NCBI RefSeq assembly: GCF_018919215.1
Contig: NZ_JAHLQK010000005.1
Location: 248,001 to 312,000, forward strand
Source: Alkaliphilus flagellatus
Lineage (GTDB): Bacteria; Bacillota; Clostridia; Peptostreptococcales; Natronincolaceae
Reading direction: 5' to 3'
Length of the DNA: 64,000 nucleotides
Shown: positions 8,731-17,866 of the stretch, piece after piece
How the letters are laid out: every line of letters starts with the position of its first letter
Numbering within the stretch: the first letter of the stretch is position 1
Program-made: the position numbers and the translations under genes
Notes under the pieces: model-generated
What the model saw: only the letters and a program-made list of their open reading frames with translations
The model's database searches: none
Told to the model about the DNA's origin: nothing

Positions 8731-8765
8731 AAAAAAGCAAAAGAGGACATAACTTATGTCCTCTA
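8731..8765 (-). terminator. Rho-independent terminator of gerW
   Basis: The AGAGGACATAA hairpin (8742-8764) overlaps the stop codon of the gerW gene and is followed on the minus strand by a T-rich tract. Confidence 0.85.
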
Positions 8766-9209
8766 TTGAAAACTAATAATTTCATTTTCTCCATTGTTTT
8801 TCTTATTATTTTTACTGAATACAGATTGTAAACTATTTATCATTTTAGGTGTCGAGTTAATAATATTATCAATTAGATTTGCATTTTGATCTACAGACAT
8901 TAACTTCATTTGACCATTTCCTACTACCATGAAAGCCACTGGTTGTACAGATACACCAGCACCAGCACCACCTGCAAATGGAAACTGATCCTTTGTTATT
9001 TTCTGATTGTCTTCTTCACTTTTTCTATTTTTTATGTTTATATATTCACCGCCACCTGATGCGAAACCAAAGGAAACTCTTGAAATAGGTATTATTACAG
9101 TACCATCAGGTGTCTCCACTGCATCCCCAACAATAGTATTAACATCCACCATTTCTTTAATACTTTCCATTGTAGTCTTCATTAGTGCTTCTATCGGATG
9201 CTCACTCAT
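8763..9209 (-). CDS. gerW: GerW/YtfJ family sporulation protein
   Basis: A 148-residue YtfJ-family protein. The signature blocks are HPIEALMKTTMESIKEM at the N-terminus, GDAVETPDGTVIIPISRVSFGF, and a glycine-rich GGGAGAG-type stretch. In Bacillus subtilis GerW is made in the mother cell or forespore and is needed for normal germination. It overlaps the upstream DUF2953 gene by 8 bp, the same ytfI-ytfJ pairing seen in Bacillus, which supports the assignment. Confidence 0.88.
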   Translation of the reverse strand: MSEHPIEALMKTTMESIKEMVDVNTIVGDAVETPDGTVIIPISRVSFGFASGGGEYINIKNRKSEEDNQKITKDQFPFAGGAGAGVSVQPVAFMVVGNGQMKLMSVDQNANLIDNIINSTPKMINSLQSVFSKNNKKNNGENEIISFQ

Positions 9210-9840
9210 TTTTTACACCATCCTTTATTTTAACTAATAATGTTTTTAATCCTGCATTAATAATATGGCCTAATTTGATCCTAAATATACAATCTATAGA
9301 TGTTTTAAAAGTTTTAATATTATAGTTTGGTACTACATTTACAAATATATCTAATGAATTATACCTATTACACACAAGAGAAATTAAACCTAGTTTTATT
9401 GTCCATATGACACCGGTAATAATAGCAGTTTCGGCAGCATCACCTGTTCCAAGTTCTGTAACCCAGGATATATTGCTAATGATAAGTTTTTTTCTAATAT
9501 GTGTTATTAGTGTCTTATATTTAATATATAGGCTTCTATATTTATTTATTATCTTTTCTATTTCATGTATATTTACTATTGATTTATTGTCACCTATATG
9601 TCTTTCATTTTTCCCTAACTCAACCTCAGTTTTTACTTCTAACGCAGGTATTTCATTCTGTCCTTTAACTAAGTCTACAAAAGGAATTTTTGTTGTATGC
9701 CTAAATATACCATAAAGAGCTGTAAAATTCATAGTTATAACATCATCTTCATGATACCGAGTAAAATTAATATCTATTTTTAAATTTGAATATAGTATTA
9801 TAAATAAAAAAATACCAATTATTATTAAAATGCCCATCAT
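9202..9840 (-). CDS. DUF2953 domain membrane protein (YtfI-like)
   Basis: A 212-residue protein with one N-terminal membrane segment (ILIIIGIFLFIILYSNL), a basic/polar middle, and a C-terminal domain typical of DUF2953 (VTELGTGDAAETAIITGVIW, then IFVNVVPNYN). Function is unknown, but the family co-occurs with gerW in spore formers. The AAGGTGG site supports the start used. It is the first gene of a two-gene unit divergent from the polyamine operon. Confidence 0.8.
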   Translation of the reverse strand: MMGILIIIGIFLFIILYSNLKIDINFTRYHEDDVITMNFTALYGIFRHTTKIPFVDLVKGQNEIPALEVKTEVELGKNERHIGDNKSIVNIHEIEKIINKYRSLYIKYKTLITHIRKKLIISNISWVTELGTGDAAETAIITGVIWTIKLGLISLVCNRYNSLDIFVNVVPNYNIKTFKTSIDCIFRIKLGHIINAGLKTLLVKIKDGVKNE

Positions 9841-9973
9841 ATCTAGCCACCTTATCTATTTTATAGTCCTATTTTTTCCACTTTTTTAAATAATAGACCT
9901 ATTAATGTTAAATAATGATTAGTTATACTATCCTTTTATTGTTTATATATAAATAAAAAAGTTATAAAATCTA

Positions 9974-10001
9974 TTGACATTTTTGAAAAAACATTTATAT
10001 T
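9974..10001 (+). promoter_or_regulatory. Sigma-A-type promoter of the polyamine operon
   Basis: A perfect TTGACA -35 at 9974-9979 and TATATT -10 at 9996-10001 with a 16-bp spacer, giving a predicted start near 10008, about 84 nt ahead of the regulator gene. Confidence 0.75.
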
Positions 10002-10009
10002 TAATATAT

Positions 10010-10026
10010 GTAAACAAAAAGTTTAC
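10010..10026 (+). promoter_or_regulatory. Palindromic operator GTAAAC-N5-GTTTAC
   Basis: A perfect 6+6 inverted repeat with an AAAAA centre lies directly at the predicted transcription start. The position would allow repression by the XRE-family regulator encoded next, suggesting autoregulation of the speD-speE-speB operon. Confidence 0.65.
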
Positions 10027-10091
10027 TTTTAGGAAGTATTCTATAGTAATTTAACTTAGTTGATTTTAGCCAAGTAAGCGAGGTGATAGAG

Positions 10092-10631
10092 TTGGATATA
10101 GGTGAGAAAATTAGACGTTTACGCCTTTTAAATGAACTAACACAAGATGAACTGGCTCAACGATGTGATTTAACCAAGGGATTTATTTCAAAAATAGAAC
10201 GTAATATTACATCACCTTCTATTGCCACTTTAATGGATCTTCTAGAAGCACTAGGAACAGATGTAAAAAAGTTTTTTAATGAAGATGTCCAAGATAAAAT
10301 TGTATTTACCAAAGAGGATATATACGAATCCATAAATGAAGAATTACTACATAGAGTTTCTTGGCTTATACCGAATGCTCAGAAAAATGCAATGGAGCCC
10401 ATTCTAATAGAATTAGATCCTTATGGTACTAGTAATATTGAAGAACCTCATAAAGGTGAAGAATTTGGATACGTCTTAAAGGGAGCTATTAATTTATATC
10501 TTGGAAGTAAAAAAATCAAAGTAAAAAAAGGCGAGAGCTTTTATTTTAAATCTAGTCAATTACATTATATTGAGAATCAGACTAACAAACCAGCTGTAGT
10601 GCTTTGGGTTGCAAGTCCACCTTCATTTTAG
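10092..10631 (+). CDS. XRE-family transcriptional regulator with C-terminal cupin domain
   Basis: A 179-residue regulator. I place the start at TTG 10092, 6 nt after GAGGTG; the upstream GTG at 10083 lies inside that site. An N-terminal lambda-repressor-like HTH ([21 protein letters not shown], about residues 2-60) is joined to a cupin barrel (about 105-175, [14 protein letters not shown] and SSQLHYIEN). Such HTH-cupin proteins often sense small metabolites in amino-acid or polyamine pathways (PuuR type). It is the first gene of an operon with speD 17 bp downstream and has a matching palindrome at the promoter, so control of polyamine synthesis is likely. Confidence 0.88.
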   Translation: MDIGEKIRRLRLLNELTQDELAQRCDLTKGFISKIERNITSPSIATLMDLLEALGTDVKKFFNEDVQDKIVFTKEDIYESINEELLHRVSWLIPNAQKNAMEPILIELDPYGTSNIEEPHKGEEFGYVLKGAINLYLGSKKIKVKKGESFYFKSSQLHYIENQTNKPAVVLWVASPPSF

Positions 10632-10648
10632 AGAGGAGTTTTATTAAG

Positions 10649-11056
10649 ATGGAAAAACTAGGAACACATATATTAGCAGAATTCTACAACTGCAATCTAG
10701 ATACTTTAAATGATCATAAGTTAATTGAAAAATACATGGTTGAAGCAGCTAAGACAGCAAATGCCACGGTTGTAACCAGTAATTTTCATATGTTTAACCC
10801 TTGGGGAGTAAGTGGTGTTGTTGTAATACAAGAATCTCATCTTACTATTCATACATGGCCAGAATATGGTTATGCTTCTATAGATGTGTTTACTTGTGGT
10901 GGAGATGTAGACCCATGGTTAGCATTTGAATACTTAAAAGATAAACTTGATGCAGAACAAACAGATACAGATGAAGTACCTAGAGGTATTATTGATAACA
11001 TTAGAAAACATTCTAACAACAAATATAAAGATATAAAATACAAAGTATCTGTTTAA
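10649..11056 (+). CDS. speD: S-adenosylmethionine decarboxylase proenzyme (SpeH/SpeD type 1)
   Basis: A 135-residue AdoMet decarboxylase, which makes decarboxylated SAM, the aminopropyl donor for spermidine. The start at ATG 10649 follows GAGAGGAG; the longer frame overlaps the previous gene. The autocleavage site is visible as [16 protein letters not shown]: cleavage between Glu62 and Ser63 would turn Ser63 into the pyruvoyl cofactor, with His68 and Cys83 (FTCGG) as the conserved catalytic residues. The length matches the short bacterial/archaeal class. Confidence 0.95.
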   Translation: MEKLGTHILAEFYNCNLDTLNDHKLIEKYMVEAAKTANATVVTSNFHMFNPWGVSGVVVIQESHLTIHTWPEYGYASIDVFTCGGDVDPWLAFEYLKDKLDAEQTDTDEVPRGIIDNIRKHSNNKYKDIKYKVSV

Positions 11057-11090
11057 TTCTTACTTATTTTATATTGAGTGTTTCGTACTA

Positions 11091-11126
11091 ATATCAAGAA
11101 GGCTCCTATGCTTTCTTGATATTTTA
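11091..11126 (+). terminator. Hairpin with short U-tract between speD and speE
   Basis: ATATCAAGAA and its complement (11091-11100, 11112-11122) followed by TTTTAAT. A weak intrinsic terminator or attenuator that could lower expression of speE-speB relative to speD. Confidence 0.6.
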
Positions 11127-11191
11127 ATGTTTGATACTATTTATTTTGCCAATACTATTAATAACTTATTTAATGATAGGAGGAAATTATT

Positions 11192-12046
11192 ATGGAATTA
11201 TGGTATACGGAAGAACAAACTGAACATGTTAGATTATCATTAAAAGTAAAAGAACATTTATTCTCTGCAAAAAGTGATTTCCAGACTGTTGATGTGTTAG
11301 ATACATATGAATATGGAAGATTAATGACTATTGATGGACTAGTTATGGTTACAGAAAAAGATGAGTTTGTTTACCACGATATGATTGTGCATACTGCTAT
11401 GGCAGTTAATACTAATATTAAAACAGCTTTAATTATTGGTGGCGGTGACGGTGGCACTGCAAGAGAAATAATGAAATATAAAAATATTGAACACGTAGAT
11501 ATGGTTGAAATCGACAAACTTGTATGTGATGTATCTAGGGAGTTCTTTCCCACCATTTCATCTGAATTAAGTAATCGTAGACTTTCATTATACTATGAAG
11601 ATGGCGTTGCATTTATGAAAAACAAGGAAAATATTTATGATTTAATAATTATTGATTCAACTGATCCTATTGGCCCTGGCGAAGGATTATTTACTACAGA
11701 ATTTTATTCAGATTGCTTTAAAGCATTAACTAAAGATGGCATTTTAATTAATCAAAATGAAAGCCCAGTCTACGATCAGTTTGCTAAGGAAGCAGTAAGA
11801 GCAAATCAAAAACTTAAAAAAATATTTCCAATTGTTAAAGTATATCAAGCACAAATTCCAACATATCCTTCAGGATATTGGTTATTTGGCTTTGCCTCTA
11901 AAACCCTAGATCCATTAAAAGATCTAAAGGCAGAGGATTGGAATAATCTTGGCCTAAAAACAAAGTATTATAATACAGATCTCCATTTAGGTGCATTCGC
12001 TCTACCTAATTATGTTAAGGAGAAAATTGAAAATGGAAATGTTTAA
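11192..12046 (+). CDS. speE: Spermidine synthase (putrescine aminopropyltransferase)
   Basis: A 284-residue aminopropyltransferase. An N-terminal beta domain (WYTEEQTEHVRLSLKV) precedes a Rossmann domain with the dcSAM-binding LIIGGGDGGTAREI, the acidic VEID loop and the catalytic DSTDPIGPGEGLFT. It transfers the aminopropyl group from SpeD-made decarboxylated SAM to putrescine. An AGGAGG site precedes the ATG. The 3' end overlaps the agmatinase start by 14 bp, so translation is probably coupled. Confidence 0.95.
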   Translation: MELWYTEEQTEHVRLSLKVKEHLFSAKSDFQTVDVLDTYEYGRLMTIDGLVMVTEKDEFVYHDMIVHTAMAVNTNIKTALIIGGGDGGTAREIMKYKNIEHVDMVEIDKLVCDVSREFFPTISSELSNRRLSLYYEDGVAFMKNKENIYDLIIIDSTDPIGPGEGLFTTEFYSDCFKALTKDGILINQNESPVYDQFAKEAVRANQKLKKIFPIVKVYQAQIPTYPSGYWLFGFASKTLDPLKDLKAEDWNNLGLKTKYYNTDLHLGAFALPNYVKEKIENGNV

Positions 12047-12881
12047 TAATTATTCATTTATTGGTTGTGATGCAGATTATGAGAAATCAGATATTGTAAT
12101 TTTTGGAGCTCCTTACGATGGAACAAGTTCTTTTAGACCTGGTTCAAGATTTGCAGCTAGTAGAATCCGAATTGATTCTTACGGTTTAGAAACGTATAGT
12201 CCTTATTTAGATAGAGACCTTCTAATCAAACATGTTCATGATGCAGGTGACCTAGATTTTGTATTTGGTAATCGAGATTTGGTACTAAGTAATATTAGAG
12301 AATTTGCTACTAAACTTATAGAAGAAAATAAGAAGCCTTTAATGATTGGTGGAGAGCATTTAGTTACACTTCCTGTAGTTGAAGCGCTAAATGAAAAGTT
12401 TGAAGATTTAGTTATTTTGCATTTTGATGCCCATACAGATTTAAGAGAAGATTATATGGGTGAAAAACTTTCACATGCTACTGTTATTAAAAGAGTTTGG
12501 GAAATCCTTGGAGATAATAGAATCTATCAATTTGGAATCCGTTCAGGTTTAAAAGAAGAGTTTAAATGGGCAGAATCAGGTCACACTACATTAAATAAAT
12601 TTGGATATGAGATGCTGGATCAAGTTATTAATTTAATAAAACATAAGCCTGTTTATATAACAATCGATTTAGATATACTAGATCCATCTATCTTTCCTGG
12701 AACAGGAACTCCTGAACCTGGAGGTATCTCCTTTACAGATATGATGACAATTATTAAAAAACTATCTACTTTAAATATTATTGGAGCAGATGTTGTAGAA
12801 CTAGCGCCTGACTATGATTCTACTGGAGTTTCTACAGCTGTAGCATCTAAAATTATTCGAGAAATGCTATTAATACTATAA
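12033..12881 (+). CDS. speB: Agmatinase
   Basis: A 282-residue ureohydrolase that converts agmatine to putrescine and urea. The start is the ATG at 12033, 9 nt after AAGGAGA; the longer frame lies inside speE. Mn-binding motifs are all present: GGEHL, FDAHTDLR and ITIDLDILDPS, plus the TPEPGG loop typical of agmatinases. No arginine decarboxylase (speA) gene is in the window, so agmatine must come from elsewhere. It completes an agmatine to putrescine to spermidine route with speE and speD. Confidence 0.94.
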   Translation: MEMFNNYSFIGCDADYEKSDIVIFGAPYDGTSSFRPGSRFAASRIRIDSYGLETYSPYLDRDLLIKHVHDAGDLDFVFGNRDLVLSNIREFATKLIEENKKPLMIGGEHLVTLPVVEALNEKFEDLVILHFDAHTDLREDYMGEKLSHATVIKRVWEILGDNRIYQFGIRSGLKEEFKWAESGHTTLNKFGYEMLDQVINLIKHKPVYITIDLDILDPSIFPGTGTPEPGGISFTDMMTIIKKLSTLNIIGADVVELAPDYDSTGVSTAVASKIIREMLLIL

Positions 12882-12904
12882 ATAAACAACATACATTACA
12901 ATGG

Positions 12905-12943
12905 AAATAGTAAGGATTATAATCCTTACTATTTGTTTTTTTA
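12905..12943 (+). terminator. Rho-independent terminator of the polyamine operon
   Basis: AAATAGTAAGGATT pairs with AATCCTTACTATTT, followed by GTTTTTTTA. It also lies at the 3' end of convergent scpB and may act in both directions. Confidence 0.9.
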
Positions 12944-13498
12944 TTTATCATATATATCTCTCACTAAATCTTCATTCGTAGATAAATCAAAATCATTAAT
13001 ACTTGGTAATTCTTTTAGAGACTTTATGCTGAATACCTTTAAAAAATTAATTGTTGTACCATATAAAATAGGTCTTCCTGTTTTTTCTAATCTTCCTTGC
13101 TCTTCTATCAATTCTTTTTCTAGCAAGGTTCCTATTGCCTTATCGCTCTTTACACCTCTAATTTCTTCAATCTCTGTTTTAGTAATTGGTTGTTTATAGG
13201 CAATAATTGCTAATGTTTCTAAGGCTGCTTGGGTAAGGCCTCTATTCTGCCTAGGCACAAAGAGTTTTTGTAAATGTTCATGGTGCTCTGGTCTTGTTGA
13301 TAGCTGATAGTGATCATTCATTTGTAATATTTGAATACCTCTCTTATTATAATTAAATTCATCTATCATCTCTTTAAGAATACTTGCTATTTCTTTGGTT
13401 CCCACACCTAAAATATCACTTAAATCTTTAGCTGATAACGGATCTGCCCAAGCAAATAAAATAGCTTCAATTGCTGACTTTAGTTCATCTTTATCCAT
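12941..13498 (-). CDS. scpB: Segregation and condensation protein B
   Basis: A 185-residue ScpB, a winged-helix protein that dimerises and binds ScpA in the SMC condensin complex. Characteristic blocks are KSAIEAILFAWADPLSA at the N-terminus and QAALETLAIIAYKQPITK with EIEEIRGVKSDKA in the second winged helix. It overlaps scpA by 8 bp, the usual arrangement. Confidence 0.94.
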   Translation of the reverse strand: MDKDELKSAIEAILFAWADPLSAKDLSDILGVGTKEIASILKEMIDEFNYNKRGIQILQMNDHYQLSTRPEHHEHLQKLFVPRQNRGLTQAALETLAIIAYKQPITKTEIEEIRGVKSDKAIGTLLEKELIEEQGRLEKTGRPILYGTTINFLKVFSIKSLKELPSINDFDLSTNEDLVRDIYDK

Positions 13499-14261
13499 CA
13501 GTTTGCACTCCCTGTTCTTCTTTGTTTCTTAGCTCAATAATAATATCTGTATAAGCAATATTTTGTTTTGCAATCACTTGTTTTAACCTAATCAGTTCAA
13601 GAAGGGCTAAAAAAGTAGTTATTATTTCCATTTTACTTGATAAATTTGAAAACATATCTTGAAACCGAATTTGCTTTTTTTTATTTAATAAACAAATAAG
13701 TTCATTGATCTTATCCTCAATTGTAATTATATCTCTTTGCATCTCTCTTATTGTTTTTTCAGGTGATATTGTTTTTAATTTTTTTTCAATAAATCTATTT
13801 AGAGCTGATAAAAGATCGGTTATTCCAATAGAATCCATTACAAATTGTGCCTGATCTGCTTCATCAAAAATGAATTCTTCTTTAGGCTTAAAGTATATCC
13901 TTTGATATCGCTGTTCTTTATCTTTTAATTCTTCAGCTGCGCCTTTATATTTTTTATACTCTAATAACCTTCTTACAAGTTCGTCCCTAGGATCTAAATC
14001 TTCAATCTCAAGTTGTTTGTCTTCAGTTATTTGTATAGGTAATAACATTCTTGATTTTATTTCAATAAGAGTAGCAGCCATTACTAAAAATTCACTAGTA
14101 ATATCTAAATTTAATTCCTCTAGTTTTTCTATGTAGGAAATATATTGTTCAGTAATTTCTGTCATAGGTATATCATAAATATCTATTTGGTTTTTTTCTA
14201 TCAAGTGAAACAGTAAATCAAAAGGTCCTTCAAAAACCTCAATTTTCACATTATAAGCCAT
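13491..14261 (-). CDS. scpA: Segregation and condensation protein A
   Basis: A 256-residue kleisin ScpA that bridges the SMC heads. The N-terminal signature VFEGPFDLLFHLIEKNQIDIYDIPM is clear, followed by YISYIEKLEELNLDITSEFLVMAATLIEIKSRMLLP (split here by my reading, not in the gene). The C-terminal winged helix includes ITTFLALLELIRL. Operon: M50 protease, scpA, scpB. Confidence 0.94.
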   Translation of the reverse strand: MAYNVKIEVFEGPFDLLFHLIEKNQIDIYDIPMTEITEQYISYIEKLEELNLDITSEFLVMAATLIEIKSRMLLPIQITEDKQLEIEDLDPRDELVRRLLEYKKYKGAAEELKDKEQRYQRIYFKPKEEFIFDEADQAQFVMDSIGITDLLSALNRFIEKKLKTISPEKTIREMQRDIITIEDKINELICLLNKKKQIRFQDMFSNLSSKMEIITTFLALLELIRLKQVIAKQNIAYTDIIIELRNKEEQGVQTDG

Positions 14262-14270
14262 AATATCCTC

Positions 14271-14891
14271 CTATACTATAATCATTACTACATGGGATAA
14301 TAAACCAATCAAATAATTCACTATTGGATATAGGACCTTATCAATTACTCTAAAATAAATTAATATAAACAAAAATATATAACTATATTTTTGAATATGA
14401 TAATATTTTTCTTCAAATCTACTAGGAAGTAGTATCAATAGTAGTTTTGAACCATCTAAAGGCGGGATTGGAAATAAGTTAAATATAGCTAATACAATAT
14501 TAATTATAATACCATAACTAATTATATTATTAATAATTACACTATCAATAAATTTAATTTGAATTCCAAGTAAAATTGTAAATATAATAGCTAACAAAAT
14601 ATTAGATATCGGCCCTGCTATAGATACAATAAAATATCCTAATTTTCTTTTTTTAAAATTATTAGGATCAATTGGTACTGGTTTTGCCCAACCAAAGCCA
14701 GCAAATGCTAATAATAAAAAACCTGTAATATCAATATGTGATATTGGATTTAATGTTAGCCTTCCATAATGCTTTGCTGTTGGATCTCCCAATAAAAACG
14801 CGCTATAGGCATGAGAAAATTCATGTAATGTTATAGCAATCAATATTATAGGTAAATTTAATAAAATACGACTTAAATCAAAACTAAACAT
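14271..14891 (-). CDS. Site-2 protease family (M50) membrane metalloprotease
   Basis: A 206-residue multi-pass protein with the zinc motif HEFSHAY (residues 23-29) in the first membrane segment and the third ligand in NLFPIPPLDGSK around residue 140. This is the short group-3 S2P type (YwhC/rseP-like without PDZ) commonly encoded directly upstream of scpA in Clostridia. The substrate is unknown. GGGGAG precedes the ATG. Confidence 0.87.
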   Translation of the reverse strand: MFSFDLSRILLNLPIILIAITLHEFSHAYSAFLLGDPTAKHYGRLTLNPISHIDITGFLLLAFAGFGWAKPVPIDPNNFKKRKLGYFIVSIAGPISNILLAIIFTILLGIQIKFIDSVIINNIISYGIIINIVLAIFNLFPIPPLDGSKLLLILLPSRFEEKYYHIQKYSYIFLFILIYFRVIDKVLYPIVNYLIGLLSHVVMIIV

Positions 14892-15244
14892 ATTATTATC
14901 TCCCCACTAGCATTATTAACTTTTTCGCCCTTTCAATTTTATTATCAGTTAAGTATATATTCTCTTCCAGCTTTTAGTCTGGTATTTCTTATTGAAATAA
15001 TCGTAAATTTCTTATTTTCTCAATCCAAGCTCCTTCAGAGACTAAATATATATCTATTGATATCAAGTTTTAATATTAACACCTTAAGAATTCTCCTACA
15101 ACAAAAATAATTTTATTTGGTTATAAATAATTTCTACAATTTTAAAAATTTTAAATATGAGTTACTATTGTCAAAAATTCTATACTCTCTAACATATCAC
15201 TTTTCACTATACTACATAATTATATCATACATATAATGCTATAA
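14892..15244. other. Intergenic region without recognisable gene
   Basis: About 350 AT-rich bases between the M50 protease start and the dacF terminator. On the minus strand there is a TTGACA at about 15172-15177 that could serve as a -35 element, but no convincing -10 follows at the right distance. I see no tRNA, riboswitch or conserved small ORF. The spoIIAA-spoIIAB-sigF genes that follow dacF in many spore formers are absent here. Confidence 0.5.
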
Positions 15245-15278
15245 AAAGTAGAGTAGTACAAATGTACTACTCTACTTT
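15245..15278 (-). terminator. Rho-independent terminator of dacF
   Basis: A 15-bp perfect stem (AAAGTAGAGTAGTAC and complement, 4-nt loop) followed on the minus strand by CTTTTTAT; it overlaps the dacF stop codon. Confidence 0.9.
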
Positions 15279-16437
15279 ACTTTCCCATCATTTTATTAAA
15301 CATTTTTCCTAATATATTCACTATTGAAGCTTTCTCTATACTTTCTTTTGATACAATATCTACCCTACCTATTTCCTTTCCATCTATTTTAGCTATAATT
15401 TCTCCTAATTTATCGCCTTGTAATACTGGAGCAATAATAGATGGAGGAAGTATTATTTCTTTTTGAACATTAGCCTCATCACCTTTTTTAACTAAAGTAT
15501 TCAAATCATCTTTTGCAACTGCATCTACCTGTATTTTTTTACCCTTACTTAACATAACATTTCCTATAATACTATCCTTTTTAACAATTTCCACATTGTT
15601 ATAATTAGCAAAACCATAATCTAATAACTTCGATGCTTCAGCAAAACGAACCTGCGAAGTTGGAGCAGCCATAATTACAGCAATAAATGTAGTATTTCCT
15701 CTGGTTGCTGATGCAGATATACAATGTAATGCTTCACTTGTATATCCAGTCTTAATACCATTGGCTCCTTTGTAGGTATTAATTAGTTTATTTGTATTAA
15801 CCAATGATTGTTGCGATTGCCTTTTACCAACTACTACCGTATCCATCCAGGTTGTAAGCCATTTATGGATATCCTTATGTTTTAATAACTCTCTAGACAT
15901 TAAGGCTATATCATATGCTGTTGTTACATGACCTTCTGCTGGTAATCCATTTGTATTAATAAATGTTGTATTTTTCATCCCTAATTCTTTAGCACGATTA
16001 TTCATTTGCTGTATAAATAGTTCTTCGGTACCAGCAATATATTCACCCAATGCCAAAGAAGCATCATTAGCTGATCGTATGGCTACACCTTTCATTAGTT
16101 CTTCTACTGTCTTATTTTCTCCTGGCTCTAAATAAAGTTGAGTACCACCCATTTTAGAAGCTCGTTCACTAACAACAACCTTATCATTAAGAGTAATCTT
16201 ATTATTATCAATAGCCTCCATTACTAAAAGCATGGTCATAATTTTAGTTACACTCGCTGGAGGCAGTTGTTCATGTATATTCTTTTCGTATAAAATTGTT
16301 CCTGTACCTGCATCCATTAATAATGCCGACTTACTATTTATATCGAAGGGTTGTTCCTCTCCGCTAACATTATAGGCTGGCAAAAGTAAAGAAATTATCA
16401 CCAATGTACACAAAAACATATTAAATTTTTTCCTCAT
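15277..16437 (-). CDS. dacF: D-alanyl-D-alanine carboxypeptidase DacF
   Basis: A 386-residue secreted class C PBP. The signal peptide (MFLCTLVIISLLLP) precedes ASVTKIM (SxxK with Ser62 and Lys65), RSANDAS (SxN) and IKTGYT (KTG). The C-terminus ends in an amphipathic helix (NILGKMFNKMMGK). Its placement downstream of deoB-punA-pdp copies the Bacillus deoB-pupG-dacF order, which is why I use the dacF name; in Bacillus it is forespore-expressed and modifies cortex crosslinking. Confidence 0.9.
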   Translation of the reverse strand: MRKKFNMFLCTLVIISLLLPAYNVSGEEQPFDINSKSALLMDAGTGTILYEKNIHEQLPPASVTKIMTMLLVMEAIDNNKITLNDKVVVSERASKMGGTQLYLEPGENKTVEELMKGVAIRSANDASLALGEYIAGTEELFIQQMNNRAKELGMKNTTFINTNGLPAEGHVTTAYDIALMSRELLKHKDIHKWLTTWMDTVVVGKRQSQQSLVNTNKLINTYKGANGIKTGYTSEALHCISASATRGNTTFIAVIMAAPTSQVRFAEASKLLDYGFANYNNVEIVKKDSIIGNVMLSKGKKIQVDAVAKDDLNTLVKKGDEANVQKEIILPPSIIAPVLQGDKLGEIIAKIDGKEIGRVDIVSKESIEKASIVNILGKMFNKMMGK

Positions 16438-16513
16438 TTATTATCCTCCTTATTACGTATTTAATGTTAGGGTTTCCAGCCAGCTATTTTGTTATGCAGT
16501 AAGTAAAAAAGTA

Positions 16514-16557
16514 AATAAAAAAAAGAATAAAGAGGTAGTTTTATAACCTCTTTATTC
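16514..16557 (-). terminator. Rho-independent terminator of the nucleoside operon
   Basis: A GAATAAAGAGGT stem with its complement and an eight-base T-run on the minus strand; it overlaps the end of pdp. Confidence 0.9.
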
Positions 16558-17866
16558 CATCACAAGTAACTATACCAAACAATAAAGGTGACTTTGATCG
16601 ACTTGCTTCTTCAATTAAATATGCTGATTTTAATTTTTCTGTTGCATCTTTTCTCTTATCATCATTATTATAGTGTATATATGCTAGTGTTTCTCCAGCT
16701 TGTACATAATCTCCAACTTTTTTATTTAATACAATTCCCACCGTAAGATCTATAACACTTTCTTTAGTTTCTCTACCTGCACCTAATGTTAATGCAGCTA
16801 ATCCCACAACATCTGCCTCTATTTTATTAATATAACCAGTTGCTTCAGACTTTAGCTCATATACTCCTTTAGCTTTTGGAAATAAATCTATATTTTCTAC
16901 ATAGCTTACATCTCCACCTTGCTCTATAACAAATGTTTTAAATACATCAAAGGCTTTTCCTGTAGAAATAACATTCTCTACTTTTCGTCTTCCTTCTTCC
17001 ACTGTTTCTACACATCTAGCTAACAGAAGCATATAGGAGCCTAAAGTTATACATAGTTCTTTAAAGTCTTCTGGTCCGCCACCTTTTAAAGTTTCTATTG
17101 CTTCCTTAATCTCAAGACTATTTCCAACTGCATTACCTAAAGGTTGATCCATATTTGTTACTAGAGCAATAGTATCGCGACCCATATTGTTCCCTATTTT
17201 AACCATTTCCTGAGCCAACTCAAAAGCATCATCGATATTTTGCATAAATGCACCACTACCAGTTTTTACATCCAGCACTATAGAGTCTGCTCCAGATGCG
17301 AGTTTTTTACACATTATACTGCTTGCTATTAATGAAATATTATCTACTGTAGCTGTAACATCCCTTAATGCATATATTATTTTATCTGCAGGTGCTAAAT
17401 TAGCTGTTTGACCTGCAACAGCGATTTTGAAATTATTAACATTATTTATAAATTTATCTATAGCCATATCTACACTAAATCCAGGAATAGATTCTAATTT
17501 ATCAAGAGTTCCGCCGGTATGACCTAAACCTCTCCCTGACATTTTAGCCACTGGTACACCGCAAGCAGCCACTATAGGCGCTAATGCAATAGTTGTTTTA
17601 TCACCAACGCCACCAGTGCTATGTTTATCTACCTTAATTCCATTAATAGCATTTAAATTAATGATATCTCCAGAGTTCATCATTGCTTCTGTTAAATCGG
17701 CAGTTTCACATTCATTCATTTTTTGGAAATATATAGCCATTAATAGAGCTGATGCCTGATAATCTGGAATGTCACCATCAGTATATCCTTTAATAAAATA
17801 ATTTATTTCCTTCTTAGATAAAACACCACCATTACGCTTTTTAAATATTAAATCATACATCCTCAT
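16541..17866 (-). CDS. pdp: Pyrimidine-nucleoside phosphorylase
   Basis: A 441-residue thymidine/uridine phosphorylase-family enzyme that splits pyrimidine nucleosides to base and (deoxy)ribose-1-phosphate. The signature KMSGRGLGHTGGTLDKLE(S) is present around residue 110, with KHSTGGVGDKT before it for phosphate binding. The start ATG overlaps the stop of the preceding purine phosphorylase (TAATG), so translation is coupled. It is the last gene of the deoB-punA-punA2-pdp operon. Confidence 0.94.
   Translation of the reverse strand: MRMYDLIFKKRNGGVLSKKEINYFIKGYTDGDIPDYQASALLMAIYFQKMNECETADLTEAMMNSGDIINLNAINGIKVDKHSTGGVGDKTTIALAPIVAACGVPVAKMSGRGLGHTGGTLDKLESIPGFSVDMAIDKFINNVNNFKIAVAGQTANLAPADKIIYALRDVTATVDNISLIASSIMCKKLASGADSIVLDVKTGSGAFMQNIDDAFELAQEMVKIGNNMGRDTIALVTNMDQPLGNAVGNSLEIKEAIETLKGGGPEDFKELCITLGSYMLLLARCVETVEEGRRKVENVISTGKAFDVFKTFVIEQGGDVSYVENIDLFPKAKGVYELKSEATGYINKIEADVVGLAALTLGAGRETKESVIDLTVGIVLNKKVGDYVQAGETLAYIHYNNDDKRKDATEKLKSAYLIEEASRSKSPLLFGIVTCDGIKRL

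Noticed and set aside
10604-10648. Extended N-terminus of SpeD overlapping the regulator gene
   Set aside because: The ATG at 10649 has GAGAGGAG in front and gives the standard family N-terminus.
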